This document shows positions 46,242 to 58,200 of a stretch of DNA of 64,000 nucleotides, piece by piece. This stretch comes from Physella acuta. Its lineage: Eukaryota > Mollusca > Gastropoda > Physidae. The notes under the pieces were generated by a model. It was not told the origin of the DNA and did no database searches. It worked only from the letters and a program-made list of their open reading frames with translations. A program made the translations under genes and the position numbers. The stretch is from positions 1 to 64,000 of the forward strand of contig NW_026732287.1 in assembly GCF_028476545.1 (NCBI RefSeq). Direction: 5' to 3'. Positions within the stretch are counted from its first letter, which is position 1; each line of letters starts with the position of its first letter.

Positions 46242-48330
46242 GGTGATAATTTATTTTAATGAAGGCTGACGACACGTCTTGTAATTAGAACCCGCCGGAT
46301 CGAAGCATTGATGTAGAGACGCCATAAGGACTCCATAGAAGGTCAGACTACACTAGAACATTCGACGTCGGAGGCTTTACAGATGGTTTTTTGTGTGGGT
46401 ACAATTTTAGTGTGTGGTTACAATTTTAGTCTGTTGCTAAAATTGTACGGATATTTTGTGTGGGCACAATTTGAGTGTACCTCGTTGACCATGTGATTTG
46501 TTGCAGCTAATAAAAAAGATGAATACGAATATGCCCTGTTCTAAAATGATAAAAGTGTAGCTTTCTGTGTGTTATTTACTGTAGAAAGCTCCGTTCCATT
46601 GTATATTCAAAATGAATAAATGAATGTAGACATTATCATATCCCTGGTTTGGTATCAACTAGTATTTAGAATAATTAGACAAAGTCACGTCCCCTGGTAT
46701 TTGGGTTTCATTGGGTTGAACGGACTGAAAGACCCGTTTCTAAAAATAGATCACGATATGGAATGTTTTTGAAGAGCTGCGAACACAGCAATTTTTAAAA
46801 AATGTTTTTTTTTGTGTAAGTCACTTCTCTGCAAGTCACTTCTCTGTAAGTCACAACTACTTTCGTAATGTGTAAGTACTAAAGACATATAGTACACACT
46901 TCTCCATGATAGTCATTTACACTTGTTTTAATGACACGTAATTGTCATAATGCCGTGTCACAGAACCCTGTGTCTTATACACGTATATATGTAACACTGC
47001 CACGTATATATGTAACACTGCCCCGTATATATGTAACACTGCCTCAGTAGGGATGTGGTGTGCTGTCACCCACTGAGGTGTAGTGTTTTTAGGGGCTAAC
47101 ACTGAGAGATAATACAAATATGATTAATGGCGCTTTTGCAGATAGATCCTGGTTTTACTGCACATACGGCAAATCCGTATACGCTAATTCATTAACGTCA
47201 AATATATGTACAGCAAATCCATACACGACATATAGCCCTAAAATAAATGTAAACAAACAATAGGTTACATATCTGAATACACCATCACGTGTGAGCTATA
47301 ACATAAATACACAGGTGACATAAAATAGAATGTTACGGCCACTATACAATACTGCCAACAAGTATTATGAATATAAATTCTTCACATATCTAGTCCAAAA
47401 CACGCGGCACTAGTAGGAATTATACAAAACAAGTAATCTAAATAAGATACTTTTCATCCCTAGTTCGCAACACGCGGCACTAGTATGATAAAATAACCCA
47501 GTAATATAAAATATAATGTACAATACCTTCATTAGGTCTACATAACCAAGTTAAACAGCTGAACGGTCCGTGTCCTTAGCAAAATGGGGTTTGAATGTCG
47601 CGCACACAGGTACAACTACCCAGAGTCCCAGAGGTCACATGACATGGGAACACGGGGAACATCGCTCACAGAAGAGCATAAAAATACATCAACAGTTGCG
47701 GTCCCATAGGGGCCGTAACCAAATAAATTAAAAATTATCCCCCCCTGATTGGTAACCATTGTATGTGTTACATAGCATTTAACGGCCCCAAACCTCAAAG
47801 TAAATTTAAAATTTAAAATGAACTTGCACACAAAACATCAATCTGTATCAACACACGGGAATCAGGAAATTACCCTCCCCCACACCCCCCCCCCCCCTTA
47901 TTTCACTTGAAATGACATTCATGCTGGCAGTGATCAAATACCCCTGCCCAACATTAGAGAAGGACATTACTAGTATCGATTACTAATTAATTCTAAACTT
48001 AATAGTAACATTAAATATAACTCTAACCATAAGGTAATGTAAGGGTTAGAGCCAGATGAGGGGCGAAGTCTCTAGTTCATTTTAAGGCTAGATTTATGGT
48101 AAGGCTTTGGGTTAATTTAAAAGTAAAGGTAACGGGTAGATCATGAAAATGGAAGCATCGCCAAATAAGCAGGATCTAAACCAAGTCTACACCAATGTGA
48201 GGGGGTACGCAAGTTGCTGGGTGAGATTGGGGGGGGGGGGGGCGGTAAGCCCCAAAAAGGTGCCATATTTGTTTGGTTGTAAAAATTTTACTATAATCAT
48301 GTACAAATTATTAAACTCTGAAAAACACAA
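46242..48330. other. Non-genic spacer with minor repeats
   Basis: Three copies of a 22-base unit (cacgtatatatgtaacactg) lie at 46975-47045. Two copies of cacgcggcactagta lie at 47402-47485. A poly-C run is near 47885 and a poly-G run at 48227-48243. Frames of 66-86 codons are not recognisable. No gene seen. Confidence 0.55.
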
Positions 48331-48600
48331 AAGAGTAATACACAGCACACAACAAAACATCCACAAAAGACTAAACCTACTGCACAAAACAAAACATCCA
48401 TAAAAGACTAAACCTACTGTACACAAAAAAACATCCACAAAAGACTAAACCTACTGTACACAAAAAAACATCCACAAAAGACTAAATCTACTGCACACAA
48501 AACATACACAACACTAAATCTACTGCACACAACAAAACATCCACAAAAGACGAAACCTACTACACACAAAAAAAAAAAAAACAGAACACCACAAAAACAT
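48331..48600. repeat. 36-37-bp minisatellite, about 7 copies
   Basis: Units contain aaacatccacaaaagactaa and cctactgcacac, with some length variation. Confidence 0.9.
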
Positions 48601-49055
48601 TTCAAAGATTTAAGGCCCGCGGCCAATACTAGGGGTAATATCTCTGTTTAATAGCGATTTGTATTCACATTTAGTTATAATTTTCATAGTCAGCCTGATC
48701 AATTTTTTTCTTAATACATAATATCATGTTACAACACATGTTTTAACATAGTTTGTCAACAATCTAAAGTAAATATATAAATTTAATACATGTAAAAATA
48801 TTCCAGCATATCAAATCAGTAGAACGTGCCAGACTTTGATGGGTACAAACTTCACCTTAGGGAAAGTCAATGCCGAGTTCACAGAATCAGGTGAACAATG
48901 TGTATAGCTGACATATGACTGTCTGAGGATGTGTGTATGGCTGACATATGACTGTTTGGGGATTTGTGTATAACTGACATATGACTGTTTGCTACATTAT
49001 TTTATACTTGCACACAAAAACAGTCATCGCGAAGCTAAATCTCAGAAAATGGTTC
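48601..49055. other. Non-genic spacer
   Basis: A short repeat gctgacatatgactgt occurs three times at 48905-48990. No gene. Confidence 0.55.
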
Positions 49056-49255
49056 ATAGTGTACTTGTACACCACTCAGTACCCACGTACATGTACACCA
49101 CCCAGTACCCACCTAACTGTACACCACCCAGTACCCACCTAACTGTACACCACCCAGTACCCACCTAACTGTACACCACCCAGTACCCACCTAACTGTAC
49201 ACCACCCAGTACCCACCTAACTGTACACCACCCAGTACCCACCTACCTGTACACA
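49056..49255. repeat. 26-bp minisatellite, about 7 copies
   Basis: Unit of 26 bases containing actgtacaccacccagtacc. Confidence 0.95.
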
Positions 49256-50330
49256 GTATTTGACCACAAGGGACACGATCAGCTGGCATTAAACAAGGGA
49301 CGTAATAATCAACCAAAAAGGTAATGAACAGGGGACAGAAGCAGGTAAACATAAACATGTAAACATTAAAGGACCATATCAAGGATCTATTGATGAAGGG
49401 ACACAACCAGGTACATAAACTGGGGGGGGGGGGGGAGAAAATAGTTTGTAGCATACAAATAGACAGTGTTCCCTATGTGAACCCGACTGTCCATAGTGCA
49501 AGTGCAGTAGAGTTCATCTGTTTCTGTGACCTTGGCATAGAAAGGATGAAGACATAACCAATGACCTTAAAGAAGAAATCACTGACAGTTTAAGGGGACG
49601 CGACTCTTCTGCTCCATATCATCCATGTTGCTTGTTATATTTATATTTTTCTTCTTTTCTCCCAAATTTATTTCAGCTCTAGTAACTAATACCCCTCAAC
49701 CCACCCCACCGAAAATGAAAATTGCAATTTTGACATTTTTATTTTTGACATTTTATTTTACATGCCCCCCCCCCCCTGAATCACCATTTAATTACAAATT
49801 TACGTTTTCAGGTTTAAAAATAAAATTGTGATTAGACTTAGAAGAATGAAAGTACATGTCAGAAAGAAGTATTGTAAATCTGTATCAGTCCTAACAAGCC
49901 AATGATGAAAACTGTAATACTAAAGCGAACATGGCAAGGCAAACTGACGCTGTAAATTACATGTCTGAGCTTTACTCGTGTTCTGTGCATTGAACACAAT
50001 TACCCCAGATAATTACTTAATGACTTAATGACTCTTAATTGGACCGACACCAGATGGGGCATGGTTTTATTTACTAATTCTTGTCATGGGTATCTGTCTA
50101 ATTGTCGTGCTTTTGTCTGTTCTCTGTTTGGGTTGATCTGAACCTAATATTCACAAACTTTTTAAAACAACATGAAACTAAAACAGTGAAGTATATTTAG
50201 TTTGATAAATACCAACAATAAACAACAATGTTTTTCTTAAATTACTTGAAATCTTTTTAAAAGAAAAAAAAACAAATCTAAAAAATTGTCTTGTAAATGT
50301 TGGTTAGTAGAACAAAAACAACACAACAAA
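49256..50330. other. Non-genic spacer
   Basis: Poly-G at 49422-49436 and poly-C at 49766-49779. No gene recognised. Confidence 0.5.
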
Positions 50331-50334
50331 TGAC

Positions 50335-51205
50335 CAGCAGAACAGTTGGTCATTAGAACAGGTGGTCAGTAGAACAGATGGTCAGTAGAACAGATGGTCA
50401 GTAGAACAGGTGGTCAGTAGAACAGGTGGTCAGTAGAACAGATGGTCAGTGGTGCAGGTGGTCAGTAGAACAGGTGGTCAGTGGTGCAGGTGGTCAGTGG
50501 TGCAGTTGGTCAGTGGTGCAGGTGGTCAGTGGTGCAGATGGTCAGTGGTGCAGGTGGTCAGTGGTACAGGTGGTCAGTGGTGCAGTTGGTCAGTGGTGCA
50601 GGTGGTCAGTAAAACAGATGGTCAGTAGAACAGATGGTCAGTGGTGCAGGTGGTCAGTAGAACAGGTGGTTAGTAGAACAGATGGTCAGTAGAACAGGTG
50701 GTCAGTAGAACAGGTGGTTAGTAGAACAGATGGTCAGTAGAACAGGTGGTCAGTAGAACAGATGGTCAGTGGTGCAGGTGGTCAGTAGAACAGGTGGTCA
50801 GTAGAACAGGTGGTCAGTAGAACAGGTGGTCAGTGGTACAGGTGGTCAGTAGAACAGATGGTCAGTAGAACAGGTGGTTAGTAGAACAGTTGGTCAGTGG
50901 TGCAGGTGGTCAGTAAAACAGATGGTCAGTAGAACAGGTGGTCAGTAGAACAGGTGGTCAGTGGTACAGGTGGTCAGTAAAACAGATGGTCAGTAGAACA
51001 GGTGGTCAGTAGAACAGATGGTCAGTAGAACAGATGGTCAGTAGAACAGATGGTCAGTAGAACAGGTGGTCAGTAGAACAAATGGTCAGTAGAACAGGTG
51101 GTCAGTAAAACAAATGGTCAGTAGAACAGGTGGTCAGTAAAACAGATGGTCAGTGGTGCAGGTGGCCAGTGGTGCAGGTGGCCAGTGGTGCAAGTGGTAA
51201 GTAGA
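50335..51205. repeat. 16-bp satellite, about 54 copies
   Basis: Unit ggtcagtagaacaggt or ggtcagtggtgcaggt, the two forms mixed in blocks. It begins about 15 bases past the stop codon of the family B GPCR gene, so it would form part of the 3' UTR or flank. An 88-codon frame is an artefact. Confidence 0.95.
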
Positions 51206-51219
51206 ACAATGACCACGAC

Positions 51220-51394
51220 TTAAGGTTTTCGAAGCTGTATCCTAGATGAGCGAGTCCTGGATTCTGACGACGATGTGGTGGTCAGCGGCTGACGACCAGC
51301 AGCGAGCAGGTAGAGGTTCAGGACCCGCCTGTTGCAGGTGTAGGAGAGGAAGATGAAGACACCCTGCAGGCCGTTCAGAAGGACGGACAGAAAG
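51220..51394 (-). CDS. Family B GPCR, exon 9: TM7 and cytoplasmic tail
   Basis: Acceptor tttccacag, then a 1-base phase completion and FLSVLLNGLQGVFIFLSYTC as TM7. A 37-residue basic, Ser/Thr-rich tail ends at TAA (51222-51220). Confidence 0.8.
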
Positions 51395-54300
51395 CTGTGG
51401 AAACATTAAGTCACCGGATTAGACGACCGGATTAGACGACCGGATTAGGCGACCGGATTAGACGACCGGATTAGACGACCGGATTAGACGACCGGATTAG
51501 ACGACCGGATTAGACGACCGGATTAAATGCATGTAAAAAAATTAAGTGACCGGATTAGACAATCGGTTTAGATCCATGTGGAACGAAAACAATTGCACAC
51601 CTTTGAGATAACCTAAATGATTTAACGAACAAAATGTTGGTAAAGAGTATCTATAACGTCAAATTTTATTAACTGAGGTTTCACATTTTCGTTAGTCTTA
51701 GAAAAATGATTCCTAATTATCGATGAAAAATTCCAAATTATTAATTAAAGTTCCAGTGATTGGTCTGACTGAAAGGTGAGAGAAGGTTTAGACAATAGTT
51801 TTAGGTCACGTGTGGTAGACGGAAGGTTTAGACAATAGTTTTAGGTCACGTGTGTGGCAGACGGAAGGTTTAGACAATACTTTTAGGTCACGTGTGGTAG
51901 ATGGAAGGTTTAGACAATAGTTTTAGGTCACGTGTGGTAGACGGAAGGTTTAGACAATAGTTTTAGGTCACGTGTGGTAGACGGAAGGTTTAGACAATAG
52001 TTTTAGGTCACGTGTGGTAGACGGAAGGTTTAGACAATAGTTTTAGGTCACGTGTGGTAGACGGAAGGTTTAGACAATAGTTTTAGGTCACGTGTGGTAG
52101 ACGGAAGGTTTAGACAATAGTTTTAGGTCACGTGTGGTAGACGGAAGGTTTAGACAATAGTTTTAGGTCACGTGTGGTAGACGGAAGGTTTAGACAATAG
52201 TTTTAGGTCACGTGTGGTAGACGGAAGGTTTAGACAATAGTTTTAGGTCACGTGTGGTAGACGGAAGGTTTAGACAATAGTTTTAGGTCACGTGTGTGGC
52301 AGACGAAAGGTTTAGACAATAGTTTTAGGTCACGTGTGGTAGACGGAAGGTTTAGACAATAGTTTTAGGTCACGTGTGGTAGACGGAAGGTTTAGACAAT
52401 AGTTTTAGGTCACGTGTGTGGCAGACGAAAGGTTTAGACAATAGTTTTAGGTCACGTGTGGTAGACGGAAGGTTTAGACAATAGTTTTAGGTCACGTGTG
52501 GTAGACGGAAGGTTTAGACAATAGTTTTAGGTCACGTGTGGTAGACGGAAGGTTTAGACAATAGTTTTAGGTCACGTGTGGCAGACGGAAGGTTTAGACA
52601 ATAGTTTTAGGTCACGTGTGGTAGACGGAAGGTTTAGACAATAGTTTTAGGTCACGTGTGTGGCAGACGAAAGGTTTAGACAATAGTTTTAGGTCACGTG
52701 TGGTAGACGGAAGGTTTAGACAATAGTTTTAGGTCACGTGTGGTAGACGGAAGGTTTAGACAATAGTTTTAGGTCACGTGTGGCAGACGGAAGGTTTAGA
52801 CAATAGTTTTAGGTCACGTGTGGTAGACGGAAGGCTTAGACAATAGTTTTAGGTCACGTGTGGTAGACGGAAGGTTTAGACAATAGTTTTAGGTCACGTG
52901 TGGTAGACGGAAGGTTTAGACAATAGTTTTAGGTCACGTGTGTGGCAGACGAAAGGTTTAGACAATAGTTTTAGGTCATATGAGGTAGACGGAAGGTTTA
53001 GACAATAGTTTTAGGTCACGTGTGGTAGACGGAAGGTTTAGACAATAGTTTTAGGTCACGTGTGGTAGACGGAAGGTTTAGACAATAGTTTCACGCGTGG
53101 TAGATGGAAGGTTTAGACAATAGTTTTAGGTCAATTGTGGCAGACGGAAGGTTTAGACAATACTTTTAGGTCACGTGTGGTAGACGAAAGGTTTAGACAA
53201 TAGTTTTAGGTCACGTGTGTGGCGGACGGAAGGTTTAGACAATAGTTTTAGGTCACGTGTGGTAGACGGAAGGTTTAGACAATAGTTTTAGGTCACGTGT
53301 GTGGCGGACGGAAGGTTTAGACAATAGTTTTAGGTCAATTGTGGCAGACGGAAGGTTTAGACAATAGTTTTAGGTCACGTGTGTGGCAGACGGAAGGTTT
53401 AGACAATAGTTTTAGGTCACGTGTGGTAGACGGAAGGTTTAGACAATAGTTTTAGGTCACGTGTGGTAGACGGAAGGTTTAGACAATAGTTTTAGGTCAC
53501 GTGTGGTAGACGGAAGGTTTAGACAATAGTTTTAGGTCACGTGTGGTAGACGGAAGGTTTAGACAATAGTTTTAGGTCACGTGTGGTAGACGGAAGGTTT
53601 AGACAATAGTTTTAGGTCACGTGTGGTAAACGGAAAGTTTAGACAATAGTTTTAGGTCACGTGTGGTAGACGGAAGGTTTAGACAATAGTTTTAGGTCAC
53701 GTGTGTGACGGACGGAAGGTTTAGACAACAGTTTTAGGTCACGTGTGGTAGACACACCTTGACCTAAAACACCATCCGATATCCACAGTCAGTTGACGAC
53801 AAAAAATAAAGTACTTGCGTTTAACCACACCATCCGACGCTCGATATCCACAGTCAGTTGACGACAAAAAATAAAGGACTTGCGTTTAACCACACCATCC
53901 GACGCTCGATATCCACAGTCAGTTGACGACAAAAAATAAAGGACTTGCGTTTAACCACACCATCCGACGCTCGATATCCACAGTCAGTTGACGACAAAAA
54001 ATAAAGGACTTGCGTTTAACCACACCATCCGACGCTCGATATTCACAGTCAGTTGACGACAAAAAATAAAGGACTTGGGTTTAACCACACCATCCGACGC
54101 TCGATATTCACAGTCAGTTGACGTCAAAAAATAAAGGACTTGCGTTTAACCACACCAGATGTTACATAGCCTTATCGGCTGCTGTTGCCATGGCAACACG
54201 ACTTGGTAAACATCAGTCAACACATAAATGTGACGTATTAAATCTCCAGACAAAAAGATTTAAAAATAAAATTTGACTCATACATCTAACCAACCCCCCC

Positions 54301-55161
54301 CCCCCGACACACACAAACGCACAGGACTTAAAGTTGTGAGATTTTAGCTTCAGCTGACCATGCATTTAAACCTATCCCCACGTTTAATCAATGAGATGAT
54401 TTTAAAACGTCGATGGATCTAAACCTACCCCAAATTTAAAGCGGTGAGACAAACAAGTTAACTCCTGCATCTAAACCCTTACCTTAAAGCTGTGAGATAT
54501 TTCAACAAGTTAACTCTTGTATAAATCCCATTCTTTAAAGCTCTGAGATATTTCAACAAGTTAACTCCTGCATAAATTTCTTACCTTAAAGCTGTGAGAT
54601 ATTTCCACAATTTAACTCCTGTATAAATCCCTTACCTTAGAGCTGTGACGTCTAATGCCCTACCTTAAACCCGCGTCGTCTAATGCCTTACCTTAAAGCT
54701 GTGACGTCTAATGCCTCAGCCACGATGCCCAGGGTCCAGGAAGCTCCGGTCATGGACGACAGTTTGACGTAAAGCAGCAGATTGTTGCGGTCATCCAGTC
54801 TCGCGGTGTCATTAGCCTGGTGCCGCCCCACTTGGTGCCGCCCCTCCCGGAGTCGCCCCATCTGGAGCCGCCCCACCCGGTGAATGACGACGACAGTTAC
54901 CAGGAAGAACGTAATGTTGCAGGCCAGTACCAGGGCCAACGGTGCGATCAAGCTGGAGACTTGGGTGGGAGAAACAAATAACAGACAGTCAGTTCAACAC
55001 TTGTTAGATTCTAGAACTACACAGAGAAACAAATAGCACACTGTCAGTTCAACACTTTGTAGATTCTAGAACTACACAGGGAAACAAATAGCACACATTA
55101 GTTCAGCGCTAGGTAGGTTCTAGAACTAAGCAGAGTTAGCCATATTGGTCATAATCGACCA

Positions 55162-55211
<50 letters not shown>

Positions 55212-58200
55212 AGAGAGAGAGAATGAGAGGCTATGCATACTTATAAGAAGAGTTGAGTCCAAATAACAGACGGTGTGGCCGTATCCTATGGTGCTTCCTC
55301 CAGTGCTGACGTGTGAGGTGACCACCACTACAGCTACCACTGACCCAGGTACCAGCAGAGATATCCCCCCACGTTTGACCAGTTGGATGTTTTGTTGGCC
55401 CGGGGATGGCAGGGATCTTCTTGTCTTGGCCGTGAAGACCCTGAACATCTGGAAGCTACAGATGAAGGTCCACGTGAACATCCACAGCCACAGGAAATGG
55501 GTGGAGACACCAACAGCTGTACACAGCCAGCTGGGGCCGGTGCTGTGGATGTACACAGTCGTGTTAGGTACACTCAGTCGAGGGAATCACCACAGGTCAC
55601 GTGTTTGGTCACGTACTTGGTCACGTGTTTGGTCACGTGTTTGGTCACGTATTTGGTCACGTGTTTCGTCACGTGTTTGGTCACGTACTTGGTGATACTT
55701 CATAGTGTGGCTGTTTGTGGACTAGTCTCAGCTAGATAAATGCCGTCAACCCATTAAGACAAAATGGTCTACTTACATGTGTGGTCTACTTACATGTGTG
55801 GTCTACTTACATGTGTGATCTACTTACATGTGTGGTCTACTTACATGTATGAACTGGCCAACAGAGAGCCTTGGGCCAACATCAGACTTAAAGACAGACC
55901 CATGTTGTTTTTGCCAGCTGTTGTTTGTAGAGCAGGAAACCTGATGTAGGTCACTAAGGTTAGTAGAAGACACACAATGGAAGCAGACAGACACGCGACG
56001 GTCAGTATGTGCTCAGCTATATACATTCCCAGCTTGTCCGTTTCTTCTGCTGACGTCATCCTGTCTTCTCGCTGACGTAGAAGTTGATCCAATGTCTGGT
56101 GGCAGACGTGTAGCACACCGTCCTCGTCTATGCTGAGCATGTTGAGGTCCGAGTGGTCAGTGATGTGAACCCTGGTCCCGCTCAAGTCAACCGTGACTTG
56201 CAGTAACAGTGGGAGGGGGATTCGTCGATCCACCAGCAGCTCGTACTCAGATTTCACGAAGCTCACAAAACTACAGTTTAGTGTAGAGGAGACTTGAATG
56301 AAAGAGTCGAAATGTGCAAATGTTGCCACGAATTTCCAATCTAAACCAGACCTGAGGAATCTTTTGACACAGCTAAACGATTGGTTGGATATGTCACACA
56401 GGGACGCAGTGTTAACGTCTGCAAACATGACACGTGGTGTCAAATTCTTGGCCGTCTGCTCCACGTCGAGAACGATGAGAGACTCTCCCAAAAAATTTTG
56501 TACCATCAGGCTCTCCATCTCGTCTCTGTCCAGGAGCTGCTTGGATATAAACTTCCCAACTGCCCAGAATACGATCGTAGAATTTGTCAGAGGATGGTGG
56601 GGGACCACAGCTCCAAACTCAAAATCAAAGTAGTCACTGAATTCATCAAGCCAGCTCTTGAGCTGAAATAGAGGTAAAAAATACTAAACGATTCAGTTGA
56701 TAACAAATTTACTACACGATGCAGTTTGTTGATATTAATGTTACTATTGTATTCAATTATTTTTTGGACCCCAGTTTTGTATGTTATTACATTCTGCATG
56801 ATACTAATTATTTATTTTAGGATTCCTTGATCAAATTATACAATATTTTAAGATTAATTTTTGTATTCCTTGATAAAATCGTACAATATTTTAAGATTAA
56901 TTTTTGTATTACTTGATAAAATCGTACCGTTAATCTCAGACTGCCCAGATCAGGTGGTACATCAGACTCCTGCACGAACCCGTCATTGTGTGAGATATTC
57001 CACGGGGACCGTCCATCCACCCCCGGGGACCGTCCATCCACCTCCGGGGACCGTCCATCCACCCCCGGGGACCGTCCATCCTTGACGAATACAAGTTTTA
57101 GGTTGTAGCCAAGTCCCCGGATGTTAGAAAATGACGTCACACAATTTCTCGAATCCAGAAGCTTCCCTGGGGTGCAGTTTAACGGCAGACATCGGCCCTG
57201 AGGGGAGATTGGTAAAGGTCAAGACATCGGCCCTGAAGGGAGATTGGTAAAGGTCAAAGTCGGCCCTGAAGGGAGATTGGTAAAGGTCAAGACATCGGCC
57301 CTGAGGGGAGATTGGTAAAGGTCAAGGCAGCACTTACATTGGGTGACCGCCACTGGTTATGACTGCAGCTAATACATTGGGTGACCGCCATTAGTTATTG
57401 CTGCAGCTAACATATTGGGTGACCGCCATTAGTTATGCCTGCAGCTAACACTTACATTGTGTGACCGCCACTGGTTATGGCTGCAGCTAATACATTGGGT
57501 GACCGCCACTGGTTATGGCTGCAGCTAACACTTACATTGGGTGACCGCCACTGGTTATGGCTGCAGCTAATACATTGGGTGACCGCCACTGGTTATGGCT
57601 GCAGCTAATACATTGTGTGACCGCCACTGGTTATGGCTGCAGTTAGCACTTACATTGGGTGACCGCCACTGGTTATGGCTGCAGCTAACACTTACATTGG
57701 GTGACCGCCACTGGTTATGGCTGCAGCTAACACTTACATTGGGTGACCGCCACTGGTTATGGCTGCAGCTAACACTTACATTGGGTGACCGCCACTGGTT
57801 ATGGCTGCAGCTAACACTTACATTGGGTGACCGCCACTGGTTATGGCTGCAGCTAACACTTACATTGGGTGACCGCCACTGGTTATGGCTGCAGTTAGCA
57901 GGCTGTTCTCCAGTCTTCTCTGCCCTGTCGCCAGCCAACGTCTTCCTGTGCCCAAAGTTGATCAACATTGAGATGGGGGGTCGGGAATGTAACACACCAC
58001 TCATGGTAATAACTCTGGGTGCCACTCTGCTGCACCTACCGTATGTAGGGAAGGTTTTCTGTAAACGAAATGTTACATTCTCTATATGGGGGGAGGATTC
58101 ATGTAGCCATTACTTAATCGGGATCAAAATTTTGACAATTCTTTGTAATCTTTTATCGCCTCTATAAATTTGTTTTCTCGAAAAACATCGCCATTGCTCT

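Noticed and set aside
57567-58167. 190-codon plus-strand and 152-codon minus-strand frames as separate genes
   Set aside because: Both run through the 42-bp array. The minus frame is explained as exon 4 plus its repeated end, and the plus frame is its shadow.
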